Assembly (NCBI GenBank): GCA_910583885.1
Contig: CAJUAC010000003.1
Span: 32,866-96,865, forward strand
Length of the DNA stretch: 64,000 nucleotides
Origin: an uncultured Oscillospiraceae bacterium
GTDB taxonomy: Bacteria > Bacillota > Clostridia > Oscillospirales > Oscillospiraceae
Direction of reading: 5' to 3'
Translations under genes and position numbers: made by a program
Notes under the pieces: model-generated
Told to the model about the DNA's origin: nothing
The model's input: the letters and a program-made list of their open reading frames with translations, nothing else
Databases searched by the model: none
Shown: in pieces, positions 26,069 through 34,248 of the stretch
Position numbering within the stretch: position 1 is the first letter of the stretch
Layout: each line of letters starts with the position of its first letter

Positions 26069-26229
26069 GACGTTTCCTCCTATTCTATTACCATTTTGTT
26101 GGCCTCTTTTTTCTATAGACGCAGGCCGGGGGCAGAATGTTCCATCTGTATGTCCCATTCTACAGGCGCATGTATCATCTTTGCATCTTTTTTGCCGCGC
26201 TCCTGTTTCATTTTTCTGGCAAAGCAGGG

Positions 26230-26267
26230 CGTGCGCCCCAGCCAGCGGCTGCTGGCCGGGGCGCACG
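26230..26267 (-). terminator. GC-rich stem-loop after the FAD/Rieske gene
   Basis: A 17-bp stem with one mismatch (26230-26246 with 26251-26267) just past the stop at 26276. It lies in front of the lipoprotein gene on the same strand, so it should separate the two transcription units; T residues follow within a few bases on the minus strand. Confidence 0.75.
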
Positions 26268-26275
26268 AGAGCATC

Positions 26276-27586
26276 TCAGGGCATATCCGGCGGGTCGATC
26301 TCCACCATGGCGGGGTTGTCCAGCAGATGCCCGTCCCGGGCGAAGCGGGAGCCGTGGCAGGGGCAGTCCCAGGAGTGCTCCTGCCGGTTGTACTTGAGGG
26401 CGCAGCCCATGTGGGGGCACCGGGGTACAGTAGGGGTCAGCAGGCTGGCCGCCGCCTCCAGGGCGTTGGCGGCCAGCTGGGGGCGCAGGATAGACCGGGA
26501 GGGGGAGAACAGGGCCGCATAGGGGTTGTTCCGCCCCTGGACCAGGTCTGCGAGCAGCATTGCCGCCGCCATGGATGAGGTCATCCCCCACTTGTTGAAC
26601 CCCGCCGCCACGAAAAGCCCCGGCGTGCGGGCGGAATACTGCCCGATATAGGGGACCCCGTCCAGGGACATGCAGTCCTGGGTTGCCCAGCGGGCGGCCT
26701 CCCGGGCGTTGGGATAGGCCCTTTGGGCAAGGGCGGCCAGCTCCGCCCAGCCGCTCCCCTTCTTCCCCGTGCGGTGGCCGCCGCCTCCCAGCAGGAGCCC
26801 GCCTTGGTAGCTGCGGAAGGAGAGCCCGTCCTCCGCCCCATCCACGTACATCCCCTCCACCTCCGGCGCACCCTCCAGAGCCAGCACATAGGACCTGTGC
26901 TGGTAAAGCTTCAGGAAATAGCTTCCGTGCCGGTTGAGCAGGGGGAAATGGGTCGTAACGATCACCTTCCCCGCCCGGACAGCCCCGCCGCTGGTCTCGG
27001 CTCCGCCTTCCCGCAGGGACAGGACCCTCGTGTGCTCGTGGATGCGCAAGCCCTGGGCAATGGCGGCGACAAACCGCAGGGGATGGAACTGGGCCTGGCC
27101 TGGGAAGCACACCGCCCCCGCAGTGGGGATTGGCAGCGGCAGATCCGTTACCAGCCGGGCGGGGAACCCCAACTTTTCCAGAACGGACACCTCGTTTTCC
27201 AGCTGGTCTTTGCAGTTGCGGGTATACACATAGGCGTCCCGCTCCTGGAAATCGCAGTCAATCCCTTGGCAGAGCCTTCTGTACCGCGCCAACGCGGCCT
27301 CGTTGGCCTCCAGGTACAGGCGGGCGGCCTCCAGGCCAGATTCCCGGGCCAGCCTGCTGTAGATCAGCCCGTGCTGGGAGGTCATCTTCGCGGTGGTGTT
27401 CCCCGTGACGCCGCCGCAGATCCGGTCCGCCTCCAGCAGGAGATAGTCCACCCCCGCCTGCTCCAGGAAGTAGGCACACAACATCCCGGCCATCCCGCCG
27501 CCAATAATCAGCACATCCACCTGCGCGCCGCCCGTCAGGGCATCAAACTGCGGCAGATGCGCCGTCTGTTCCCAAATCGAGCGCAT
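26276..27586 (-). CDS. FAD-dependent oxidoreductase with C-terminal Rieske domain
   Basis: A 436-residue fusion. The N-terminal DAO-type FAD domain begins with GGGMAGMLCAYFLEQAG and continues with GGVTGNTTAKMTSQHG. The last about 60 residues form a Rieske [2Fe-2S] domain with CPHMGC and CPCHGS ligand pairs. This fusion is common in Firmicutes; it probably oxidises an amino or hydroxy acid and passes electrons through the cluster, but its substrate is unknown. It is transcribed alone, away from the small protein gene at 27692. Confidence 0.92.
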   Translation of the reverse strand: MRSIWEQTAHLPQFDALTGGAQVDVLIIGGGMAGMLCAYFLEQAGVDYLLLEADRICGGVTGNTTAKMTSQHGLIYSRLARESGLEAARLYLEANEAALARYRRLCQGIDCDFQERDAYVYTRNCKDQLENEVSVLEKLGFPARLVTDLPLPIPTAGAVCFPGQAQFHPLRFVAAIAQGLRIHEHTRVLSLREGGAETSGGAVRAGKVIVTTHFPLLNRHGSYFLKLYQHRSYVLALEGAPEVEGMYVDGAEDGLSFRSYQGGLLLGGGGHRTGKKGSGWAELAALAQRAYPNAREAARWATQDCMSLDGVPYIGQYSARTPGLFVAAGFNKWGMTSSMAAAMLLADLVQGRNNPYAALFSPSRSILRPQLAANALEAAASLLTPTVPRCPHMGCALKYNRQEHSWDCPCHGSRFARDGHLLDNPAMVEIDPPDMP

Positions 27587-27691
27587 ACCATCACCTCTTG
27601 GTAGGCAGTATGCGCCCTTTCCGTCAAATTATGAGCCGCGTAAAATTGGAGGGCAACGGGTAAACTAACCCCATCTCAATAAAGGAGTTCG

Positions 27692-28132
27692 ATGGTGATG
27701 ATTGAACAGGATACGATCCGGCTTCTGCGGGAATGTGACGCAGGGGTCAAGATGGGGACATCAACCATGGACGGCGTGCTCAGCCACGTCAAGGGCAGCG
27801 CGTTCCGGGACTATCTGTCCAGCTGCAAGGCGGCGCATGAGGCGCTGGATAACGAGATCCAGGCCCTGCTGGACCGCTACCATGACAGCGGGAAGGAGCC
27901 CAACCCTCTGGCCAAGGGCATGTCCTGGATGAAAACCAATATGAAGCTGGGGATGGATGGCTCCGACCAGGCCATTGCAGACCTGATGACAGACGGCTGC
28001 AACATGGGGGTAAAATCCCTCAGCCAGTATCTCAACCAGTACCAGGCCGCCGACGAAGCGTCGAAAAATATCGCCAAACGCCTGATCGGCCTGGAGGAGC
28101 AGATGGCCGCCAACATCCGCCAGTACCTGTAA
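27692..28132 (+). CDS. Small helical protein of unknown function (DUF2383-like)
   Basis: A 146-residue, almost wholly helical protein without signal peptide or membrane segment, resembling ferritin-like four-helix proteins of the DUF2383 type. Heptad-like Leu/Met spacing and a Gly-Met-rich centre (KGMSWMKTNMKLGMDG) are visible. The ribosome site AAAGGAG is best spaced to the GTG or ATG one or two codons after the first ATG, so the start may be 27695 or 27698. Divergent from the FAD/Rieske gene. Function unknown. Confidence 0.75.
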   Translation: MVMIEQDTIRLLRECDAGVKMGTSTMDGVLSHVKGSAFRDYLSSCKAAHEALDNEIQALLDRYHDSGKEPNPLAKGMSWMKTNMKLGMDGSDQAIADLMTDGCNMGVKSLSQYLNQYQAADEASKNIAKRLIGLEEQMAANIRQYL

Positions 28133-28179
28133 CAAGGCCCCCTCCCCCGCACGGAGCGTATCGGGGGAGGGGGGCCTTG
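28133..28179. terminator. Convergent bidirectional terminator
   Basis: A near-perfect stem of about 17 bp (28133-28149 with 28162-28179) lies directly after the small helical protein gene and before the convergent niaR stop. GC content makes it very stable, though T tracts are short. Confidence 0.85.
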
Positions 28180-28183
28180 CCTG

Positions 28184-28690
28184 TTATGTCCCCAGGAGGA
28201 AGCCCGCCCGGGCCAGCTCCTCTTGCACCCTGGCGAACGCCGCCTCGTCCGGGCAGTCCAGGGTATGGAGATGGACGCCCTCCGTCAGCAGGGACAGGGG
28301 CTGGGCCGCGCTGGCGCGGAGGATGAACTGGCGTACTTCATACCGGCTGGAGAGCTGGAGGGCCCCGGTCAGCTGGCCATAGACCGGGTGCTCCACAATT
28401 ACATCCAGCACTGTACAGCCGTTGTCCACAATCATTTGCAGCTCCGCCTCCATCTCCCCGGCGGTGTGGCGGCAGGCTACCCGGCGCAGCAGCCCCTTTT
28501 GCTCCCGCTGGATCATGTAGCCCCTGGCGGTAGCGGAGATCGCCGCGCCCCCAGCCCGCAGCAGGGCCACATCCCCTACAATCAGCTGGCGGCTGACGCC
28601 GAAGCGGCGGGCCAGCACGGAGGCGCTGATAGGCTGTTCCCCCTGGCTCAATACCTCCAACACGGCAGCCCGGCGCTGCTCTGCGGTCAT
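28184..28690 (-). CDS. niaR: NiaR-type transcription repressor (HTH_11 plus 3H domain)
   Basis: A 168-residue regulator. The N-terminal winged helix (SASVLARRFGVSRQLIVGDV) is followed by a 3H domain whose histidines appear in ACRHTAGE, VEHPVYGQ and EGVHLHTL. NiaR binds nicotinic acid and represses NAD biosynthesis and niacin uptake genes in Firmicutes. None of those targets is adjacent, so it may act in trans. Start ATG 28690 is preferred to a TTG 21 bases upstream because GGAGGGGGG is well placed for it. Confidence 0.9.
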   Translation of the reverse strand: MTAEQRRAAVLEVLSQGEQPISASVLARRFGVSRQLIVGDVALLRAGGAAISATARGYMIQREQKGLLRRVACRHTAGEMEAELQMIVDNGCTVLDVIVEHPVYGQLTGALQLSSRYEVRQFILRASAAQPLSLLTEGVHLHTLDCPDEAAFARVQEELARAGFLLGT

Positions 28691-28784
28691 GGAAATGCCC
28701 CCCTCCGGCAAATTGCCACTGCTATTCTGGTTTTCAGTATAAACACTTTTCTACGGTTCGTCAAGGGCGGGCGCGGCCAAACAC

Positions 28785-28958
28785 AGGGTTAAAGGGAATC
28801 AAACGGAAGGCTTTCCAGCTTTCTCGGAAAACACCTGCTTCGTCGGGCCGGTGTTGGAATATAGCGTATCCTTTGACGGCAAATGGAGGGTGGTGGATTT
28901 GATGATTACCACCGTTGCCGCCACAAGTGACAGCTTGGACTACACATGGAAAATCTGA
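28785..28958 (+). pseudogene. C-terminal remnant of an unidentified protein
   Basis: An open plus-strand frame ends at a TGA at 28956 and reads like a real protein end: ENTCFVGPVLEYSVSFDGK, then WRVVDLMITTVAATSDSL. There is no start codon with a ribosome site and no matching upstream part. The final codons lie within the left arm of the inverted repeat at 28937-28998. I do not recognise the family. Probably a decayed gene left by an insertion or deletion. Confidence 0.4.
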
Positions 28959-28998
28959 CGGGCATATCAGCGCCCATCAGATTTTCCATGTGCAGTCC
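28937..28998. repeat. Long inverted repeat (22-bp arms)
   Basis: Arms 28937-28958 and 28977-28998 match at 21 of 22 positions around an 18-base loop that itself can pair partly (GGGC/GCCC). No T tract follows on either side. It could be a miniature element or a processed hairpin. It overlaps the end of a gene remnant. Confidence 0.7.
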
Positions 28999-29019
28999 CC
29001 TGTAAACTGTACTTTTATC

Positions 29020-29055
29020 AAAAAAAACAAAAACCGGCGTCCCGCAGGACGCCGG
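29020..29055 (-). terminator. Terminator of the HD hydrolase gene
   Basis: On the minus strand a 9-bp stem CCGGCGTCC/GGACGCCGG (29034-29042 with 29047-29055) is followed by TTTTTGTTTTTTT. It lies 17 bases beyond the stop of the HD-domain gene. Confidence 0.92.
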
Positions 29056-29072
29056 CAGCGTGGTGTTTCAAC

Positions 29073-29612
29073 TCAGTGGCGGACAATGCGCACAGCTGGC
29101 AGGAGCTTCTGATGATACCACGAGCGCATGTGCCAGCCCACAGCCTCGCTTACCTCCCGGGAGGCTACCAGCTTATCCGCCAGCGTCAGCACCCAGGCTT
29201 CAGAGTTTTTCGGCCAGGGAGCCAGGGGGAACATGTGGCTGGTGATCGCCTCGCGCTGGCGCTGGTCCAAGCCAAACAAACGGTTGGCCCGTCGGGCCGC
29301 GTGGGCGCCGTGGATGAAAGCGTGCATGTGGCTTAGCCGCTTCCAGCCGGTGTAGTGCTGTGTGTAGCGGCGGTGGCGCTCACTCTGCCAGTCGTAGCCA
29401 AAGAAGTCGTGGAGGAGCGCAGCGCGCGTCACAGCCCGCACCCGATCCTCCCGCATATGAAACCGCTTAGCCAGGCGGTAGGCACACTTCGCTGTATCCA
29501 CAGAGTGGGCGTACAGGGAGTTCTCCCCACCGTGGTGGGGGCAGGCGCGCAGTTGTACAAAAAGCGGATGGGTCACGATGTCGTCTGTTATTTTCTTAAA
29601 ATTTTCAGTCAA
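29073..29612 (-). CDS. HD-domain phosphohydrolase
   Basis: A 179-residue HD-superfamily protein. The metal-binding order H...HD...H...D can be seen: YAHSVDTAK, LLHDFFGYD, AFIHGAHAAR, TLADK. Such proteins hydrolyse nucleotide or other phosphomonoesters. The start is taken as the TTG at 29612, which follows TGGAGGGA at good spacing; a longer reading from 29702 would include the promoter region. Transcribed alone from the promoter at 29673-29702. Substrate unknown. Confidence 0.88.
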   Translation of the reverse strand: MTENFKKITDDIVTHPLFVQLRACPHHGGENSLYAHSVDTAKCAYRLAKRFHMREDRVRAVTRAALLHDFFGYDWQSERHRRYTQHYTGWKRLSHMHAFIHGAHAARRANRLFGLDQRQREAITSHMFPLAPWPKNSEAWVLTLADKLVASREVSEAVGWHMRSWYHQKLLPAVRIVRH

Positions 29613-29672
29613 GACCGTCCCTCCATCACTCCGCCCGGAGGCGGAAAATTTTGCTGACTTACAGCTCACTTT

Positions 29673-29702
29673 ATTATATACAGGTTTCACCCCGAAATGC
29701 AA
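29673..29702 (-). promoter_or_regulatory. SigmaA promoter for the HD hydrolase
   Basis: Minus-strand TTGCAT (29697-29702), 18-base spacer, TATAAT (29673-29678). The rest of 29703-29945 shows no gene that I can support. Confidence 0.65.
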
Positions 29703-29945
29703 GAGGAAATTTATCTCTGTGGCTCTTTGGCCCGGCCGAGTTCCTCCTGTTGTATCGCCATGGACATCCCGTCAGAAATAATGGCCGCAGCACTTACGCT
29801 TTGCCGTTTTGGAGCTACCATCCTGAACCCCTTTCCAGAGGCCTTTCTTGTTGAAAAAAAGGGGGCATCTCCAGTTTCGTTATTTTGAAAAAACGGAGCC
29901 GGCTTTGGGGCTTTTCCATTTTATGAACTATATTTTCTCCATATT

Positions 29946-29977
29946 TACAAAAAAACACCGCATTTTCATGCAGTGTT
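29946..29977 (-). terminator. Terminator of tRNA-Leu
   Basis: Minus-strand stem ACACTGCAT with ATGCGGTGT (29968-29976 with 29955-29963), followed by seven T. It lies 32 bases past the tRNA 3' end. Confidence 0.88.
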
Positions 29978-30008
29978 CTTGTTGTGCATCTTTTTTTTCA
30001 ACACATTT

Positions 30009-30093
30009 TGGTACGGGTAGTGGGACTCGAACCCACACGCCTTGCGGCACGGGAACCTAAATCCCGCGTGTCAACCAATTCCACCATACCCGC
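30009..30093 (-). tRNA. tRNA-Leu (anticodon UAG)
   Basis: An 85-base class II tRNA with encoded CCA. Acceptor GCGGGTA pairs with TACCCGT. The D-arm contains GGTTGACACG, the anticodon stem CGGGA/TCCCG holds loop TTTAGGT with anticodon TAG, a long variable arm GTGCCGCAAGGCGT is present, and the T-arm has GTTCGAGTC. It reads CUN leucine codons. Confidence 0.97.
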
Positions 30094-30301
30094 ATACTGA
30101 AACGGAAACTATGTCTTAGCCAGGGAAATGCTTCTTTTCGTTACATTATCCATAGATACCGGGCAATATCCCCACAAAGTATCAACATAGAATTTCTATC
30201 AGCATCACTCTAGTTAGCAACATCGTTTGTACGAGATCGCTCATCCTGCAACCATAGTTGCTGCATCATTCCTCTGATCTCAATCCAACTATTCATGCGT
30301 T
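30094..30301 (-). other. About 200-base AT-rich leader before tRNA-Leu, no gene seen
   Basis: From the promoter at 30308-30336 transcription would cross roughly 205 bases before reaching the tRNA. The stretch is much richer in A+T than the rest of the window and has short dyads (GCAACTATGGTTGC, GAGCGATCTC). I see no open reading frame or known RNA family. It may be a processed 5' leader or hold a small RNA. Confidence 0.4.
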
Positions 30302-30307
30302 AAGCAT

Positions 30308-30336
30308 ATTATACCGATAGAATCACAATTTGTAAA
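30308..30336 (-). promoter_or_regulatory. SigmaA promoter upstream of tRNA-Leu
   Basis: Minus-strand TTTACA (30331-30336), 17-base spacer, TATAAT (30308-30313). It is the only clear promoter between the tRNA and the divergent gcv unit. Confidence 0.75.
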
Positions 30337-30496
30337 GTAGGAAATTTACATAAGCAAGATAAAGTAAGTTTATATAAGCAATGTAACAACCTCAGCGCAT
30401 GTTCCTGTTTCCGAGGCATACCTGTTGTGATATTTGCCAAAAAATCCGGCAAAAATTGTAATATGAAACAAAAAGCAGTACATGAAAAATTTTTTA

Positions 30497-30525
30497 TTGA
30501 CAAATTGACAAACCTGATATATTTT
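30497..30525 (+). promoter_or_regulatory. SigmaA promoter of the glycine cleavage operon
   Basis: TTGACA (30497-30502), 17-base spacer, TATTTT (30520-30525), about 55 bases ahead of the glycine riboswitch. Confidence 0.7.
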
Positions 30526-30582
30526 AATCATAGAACAAAACAATAGATTACTTGAATTCTCTATATCAATAATTAAATATTC

Positions 30583-30744
30583 GGATGAACGGCCTAGGAG
30601 AGTCCGCGAAAGCGGCGCCGAAGGAGCAACTGCCATTCTCTCTCAGGTAAAAGGGACTGGGCCGGGACGAAAATCTGGAAAGCGCTGCGGCGCACCGACG
30701 GGGCAACCGGGCATATCCACCCGGGAATCTCTCAGGTTATGATA
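30583..30744 (+). promoter_or_regulatory. Tandem glycine riboswitch
   Basis: Two consecutive glycine aptamers. The first carries GGAGAGTCCGCG, GCGCCGAAGGAGCAA and CTCTCAGGTAAAAGG; the second carries TCTGGAAAG, CACCGACGGGGCAA and AATCTCTCAGG. Both keep the conserved CCGAAGG/CCGACGGGGCAA and CUCUCAGG segments. It sits upstream of gcvT, the first glycine cleavage gene, and is followed by terminators at 30745-30782 and 30801-30829, so glycine should favour read-through. Confidence 0.95.
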
Positions 30745-30829
30745 AACAGAGGCGTGACAATATTTGTCGCGCCCTGTTTTTTGCGCCAAGCCGGTATAAG
30801 AAATAGGCCACGGAACGGGGCCTATTTTT
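30745..30829 (+). terminator. Tandem terminators of the glycine riboswitch
   Basis: The first hairpin (ACAGAGGCGTGACAA against TTGTCGCGCCCTGT) ends in T6 at 30777-30782. The second (AAATAGGCC at 30801-30809 against GGCCTATTT) ends in T5 near 30829. The first adjoins the P1 region of the second aptamer and is the likely expression platform; the second is a backup. Confidence 0.85.
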
Positions 30830-30865
30830 CTTTTACAGAAAAAACTCTCAGGAGGACACAACCTT

Positions 30866-32089
30866 ATGAGCCATCTCAAGCGTACCCAGCTCTACGACGT
30901 CCACACCGCCGCCAGTGCCGCTATGGTGGATTTTGGCGGCTGGGAGATGCCCATGGAATACCCCACCAAGATCGTGGCCGAGCATCTGTACACCCGCAGC
31001 CATTGCAGCCTCTTCGACGTATCACACATGGGGCGTATCCTAGTGGACGGAACGGACGCCATCTCCTTTCTTCAGCACGTCCTCTCCAGCGACGTGTCCG
31101 CCTTGGCGGTAAACCAAGCCCAGTACGCTATCATCCCCAACGAGAATGGCGGCGCGGTGGACGACGCCTACCTCTACCGCTTTGAGGAGGCGCGCTACCT
31201 GCTGGTGGTCAACGCCGCCAATACGGAGCGGGATCTCCTCCACCTGGAGAGCCAGCTTGGCAGCTTTGACGCACGGATGACTGCCATCACCGGCGATTAC
31301 GCAGCCATCGCTGTCCAAGGTCCCAAGTCGGATGAGATTTTGCAGGTTCTCACTGGCGGCGAGGCGGTCACTGAGCCCAGGCGCAACGCTTTGCGCTCCC
31401 TGCTGCTCGAGGGGCACAGTGCCCATGTGGCCCACACCGGCTACACCGGCGAGCCCCTCAGTTACGAAATCTACATCCGCAGCAAAGATGCCGTGTGGCT
31501 TTGGAACCGCCTGCTGGAGCTGGGGGCGCGTCCCGCCGGCCTGGGGGCCCGGGACACCCTGCGCCTGGAGGCCTGCCTGCCCCTATATGGCCACGAGCTG
31601 GGCCTGGATCCGGAAGGGAGGGAGATCCCCATCTTTGCTGTCCCCCTAGCCCGGTTTGCGGTCAGTTTCTCCGGACAGAAGGGGGACTTTGTGGGCCGGA
31701 AGGCTCTGGAAAAACAGCATGAGGCGCTCCTCCGCATCCAGAACAAGGACTTCTCCAACTTAACGGATCTTCCCCGACGGATTCTGCCCATCGCCCTGCT
31801 GGACAAAGGGGTCATGCGCTCGGGTATGCCGGTATACAACGGAGACCAGCAGATCGGATGTATCACTAGCGGCACTATGATCCCCTATCACGTCTTCGGG
31901 GACGAGAGCGGGGCGGCCGCTATCCAGAACCAGACTGGCAAGCGGTCTATCGGCCTTGCCATAGTGGACAGCACCACTGCAATTGGCGATACGGTACAGG
32001 TCGATGTCCGGGGCCGCAGGCTCCAGGCTGTGGTAACTGCCCGCCACATGCGCATAGACGGCCCCTTTGCCCGTCCCGTCCTCTGCTGA
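30866..32089 (+). CDS. gcvT: Aminomethyltransferase (glycine cleavage T protein)
   Basis: A 407-residue GcvT that moves the aminomethyl group from lipoyl-GcvH to tetrahydrofolate, releasing ammonia. Characteristic strings include LYDVHTAASAAMVDFGGWEM, LFDVSHMGRI, ARDTLRLEACLPLYGHEL and a C-terminal barrel. It is about 40 residues longer than most GcvT because of an insertion near residues 285-300. Ribosome site AGGAGG, ATG at 30866. First gene of the riboswitch-controlled gcv unit; the next gene, gcvH, follows only after an unusual 419-base gap. Confidence 0.96.
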   Translation: MSHLKRTQLYDVHTAASAAMVDFGGWEMPMEYPTKIVAEHLYTRSHCSLFDVSHMGRILVDGTDAISFLQHVLSSDVSALAVNQAQYAIIPNENGGAVDDAYLYRFEEARYLLVVNAANTERDLLHLESQLGSFDARMTAITGDYAAIAVQGPKSDEILQVLTGGEAVTEPRRNALRSLLLEGHSAHVAHTGYTGEPLSYEIYIRSKDAVWLWNRLLELGARPAGLGARDTLRLEACLPLYGHELGLDPEGREIPIFAVPLARFAVSFSGQKGDFVGRKALEKQHEALLRIQNKDFSNLTDLPRRILPIALLDKGVMRSGMPVYNGDQQIGCITSGTMIPYHVFGDESGAAAIQNQTGKRSIGLAIVDSTTAIGDTVQVDVRGRRLQAVVTARHMRIDGPFARPVLC

Positions 32090-32508
32090 GCGGACAAGGC
32101 GTAGGTTTGGCCCTGCTTTCCTAAAAATTTATAAGGACCTGCATTCCCAAGAGGGTAAGGCTGTGGTAGAATAACCGCATGGAAGACAAAGGCCGAGCGT
32201 CGTATCCCAGCGACCGGACAGCTGAGCAGTGGGAAGAAATCGCCCCACTGTAATACGGGAATGCGCAACTGCACATGGAGCAAGCGGGAATTGACGGAGG
32301 GAAAACGAAAGGCAGAAGGCGGCACACCGTAGTGGATGTGCCGGGCTGCTTGTGGTTCATGCTGTCAATATTCATGACACAACAGGTGGACTATCCACCA
32401 CTAAACGGGCGTATGAGAGGTATCTGTCTGTTCAGAAGTCCTGTGCGGACAATGAGTTTTCCGTCTTTTCCGCTATTATCCAATTCTATATTTTAGGAGG
32501 AACAAAAC
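32090..32508 (+). other. Structured 419-base intergenic element between gcvT and gcvH
   Basis: No gene is supported, but four clear hairpins follow one another: CAGTGGG/CCCACTG (32227-32250), GGCACA/TGTGCC (32321-32342), TGTCA/TGACA (32363-32379) and GGTGGA/TCCACC (32385-32399), plus a GCGC/GCAC-type dyad near 32261-32276. A possible promoter box TGGTAGAAT lies near 32164-32172. It does not match riboswitch classes I know. An ORF-less intron, mobile-element RNA or regulatory RNA are the alternatives. Confidence 0.5.
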
Positions 32509-32883
32509 ATGACTTTCCCTGCTGAACTGAAGTATTCCAAGGACCACGAGTGGGTGAAGCTGCTGGACGACGCCACCGCGCTGGTGGGGATCACCGATTT
32601 TGCCCAGAGTGAGCTGGGGGATCTGGTGTTCATCAACCTGCCCCAGGAGGGGGACGGTGTCACCGCTGACGAGCCCTTCTGCGACGTGGAGTCCGTCAAG
32701 GCGGTCTCCGACGTGGTCAGCCCCGTCACCGGCGTGGTGGAAGAGGTCAACACCCAGCTGGAGGATGCGCCCCAGAAGCTCAATGAGGACCCCTATGGCG
32801 CCTGGATTGCCAAGATCAAGGACGTCTCCGCCTTCGGAGAGCTGCTGAACGCCCAGGAGTACGAGGCCTTTACCCAGAAGTAA
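32509..32883 (+). CDS. gcvH: Glycine cleavage system H protein
   Basis: A 124-residue lipoyl carrier. The modified lysine is K64 in DVESVKAVSDVVSP. GcvH shuttles the methylamine and reducing equivalents between the P, T and L proteins. Ribosome site TTTAGGAGG at normal spacing. A palindromic hairpin follows at 32893-32916. The C-terminal end NAQEYEAFTQK is normal. Lipoylation is probably supplied by the ligase encoded in the same run. Confidence 0.97.
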   Translation: MTFPAELKYSKDHEWVKLLDDATALVGITDFAQSELGDLVFINLPQEGDGVTADEPFCDVESVKAVSDVVSPVTGVVEEVNTQLEDAPQKLNEDPYGAWIAKIKDVSAFGELLNAQEYEAFTQK

Positions 32884-32892
32884 GATGGATGC

Positions 32893-32916
32893 GGGAGGGG
32901 CCTTTGGGCCCCTCCC
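32893..32916 (+). terminator. Intercistronic stem-loop gcvH/gcvPA
   Basis: A 10-bp GC-rich palindrome (GGGAGGGGCC with GGCCCCTCCC) without T tract between gcvH and gcvPA. More likely an mRNA-stabilising or partial attenuating hairpin, since the gene series continues. Confidence 0.6.
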
Positions 32917-32942
32917 TGCCTTCAGGAAAGGAAGAAAGTATT

Positions 32943-34247
32943 ATGGGAAGCTATATACCCAACACCCGGGCCCAGCAGGAGGCCATGCTCACTGCCTTGG
33001 GCGTGGACCGGGTGGAGGATCTCTTTGCGGCGGTGCCCCGTGAGATGCTGGTGGACCGCCTGGATCTGCCGGAGGGCCTCAGTGAGCTGGAGGTCCGCCG
33101 GACGGTCAGTGCCATGGCCGCCAAAAATAAGGTCTATGATACCATCCTCCGGGGCGCGGGGGCCTACCGCCATTTCATCCCCTCGGTGGTGAGGAGCGTT
33201 GTCAGCCGGGAGGAGCTGGTCACTGCCTATACCCCCTACCAGGCGGAGATCAGCCAGGGCATCCTGCAAGCCATCTTTGAGTATCAGACCATGATCTGCG
33301 CCCTGACGGGCATGGAGGTTTCCAACGCCTCCGTCTACGACGGCTCCACCGCCGCCGCTGAAGCCCTGGCCATGTGCCGGGAGCGGAAACGGAATACGGC
33401 CTATGTCTCCGCCTGCGCGGACCCCCAGGCCATCGCGGTGATGCGGACCTACTGCTTCGGCTCCGGTATGGAGCTGAACGTGATCCCGGAGAAGGACGGC
33501 CGCACGGACCTGGAAGCCCTCAAGACCGCCCTGGGCGCGGACGCCGCCTGCGTGTACATCCAGCAGCCCAACTACTACGGCAATCTGGAGGAAGCCCGGG
33601 CCATCGGCGAGGCCGTCCACGCTGCCGGGGCGAAGTACATCATGGGCTGCAACCCCATCGCCCTGGCGGTAATGGAGACCCCCGCCGCCTGCGGCGCGGA
33701 TGTGGCCGTGGGCGAGGCCCAGCCCCTGGGATTGGATACCGCCTTTGGTGGGCCGTACCTGGGCTACATGGCCGCGACCAAGGCCATGTTCCGCAAGCTG
33801 CCCGGCCGCATGGTGGGCCAGACCCGCGACGCGGACGGCAATGTGGGCTATGTGCTCACACTCACCGCCCGGGAGCAGCACATCCGCCGGGAGAAGGCGT
33901 CCTCCAACATCTGCTCCAACCAGGCGCTGTGCGCCTTTGCCGCCGGGGTGTACCTCTCCGCCATGGGCGCGGAGGGCCTGCGGCAGGCCGCTCAGCTCTC
34001 CATGAGCAAGGCCCACTATCTGGCCTGTGAGCTGGAGAAGATCGGGATGCCCCGGATTCATGCCGGCGAGTACTTCCACGAGTTTGTATGCAAATGCGAA
34101 AAGCCCGGGGCGGTGCTGAAGGCCCTGGACGAGAACGGCATCCTGGGCGGCCTGCCTGTGGAGGGCGGCCTGCTCTGGTGCGTCACCGAGCTGGTATCCA
34201 GGGAAGAACTCGACCGGGCCGTAGCCATCATCAAGGAGGTGGGCTGA
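32943..34247 (+). CDS. gcvPA: Glycine dehydrogenase (decarboxylating) subunit 1
   Basis: A 434-residue N-terminal half of the split P protein, the form found in Firmicutes. With GcvPB it decarboxylates glycine through PLP and passes methylamine to GcvH. Strings such as YIPNTRAQQEAML, PYQAEISQGILQAIFEYQTM and NASVYDGSTAAAEA are typical. The ATG at 32943 follows AGGAAAGGAAG; an upstream in-frame ATG lies before the hairpin and lacks a ribosome site. One base separates its stop from gcvPB. Confidence 0.97.
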   Translation: MGSYIPNTRAQQEAMLTALGVDRVEDLFAAVPREMLVDRLDLPEGLSELEVRRTVSAMAAKNKVYDTILRGAGAYRHFIPSVVRSVVSREELVTAYTPYQAEISQGILQAIFEYQTMICALTGMEVSNASVYDGSTAAAEALAMCRERKRNTAYVSACADPQAIAVMRTYCFGSGMELNVIPEKDGRTDLEALKTALGADAACVYIQQPNYYGNLEEARAIGEAVHAAGAKYIMGCNPIALAVMETPAACGADVAVGEAQPLGLDTAFGGPYLGYMAATKAMFRKLPGRMVGQTRDADGNVGYVLTLTAREQHIRREKASSNICSNQALCAFAAGVYLSAMGAEGLRQAAQLSMSKAHYLACELEKIGMPRIHAGEYFHEFVCKCEKPGAVLKALDENGILGGLPVEGGLLWCVTELVSREELDRAVAIIKEVG

Positions 34248-34248
34248 G

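Noticed and set aside
32090..32508. Cobalamin riboswitch
   Set aside because: A CCACTGTAA string recalls it, but the other conserved boxes and their order are missing.
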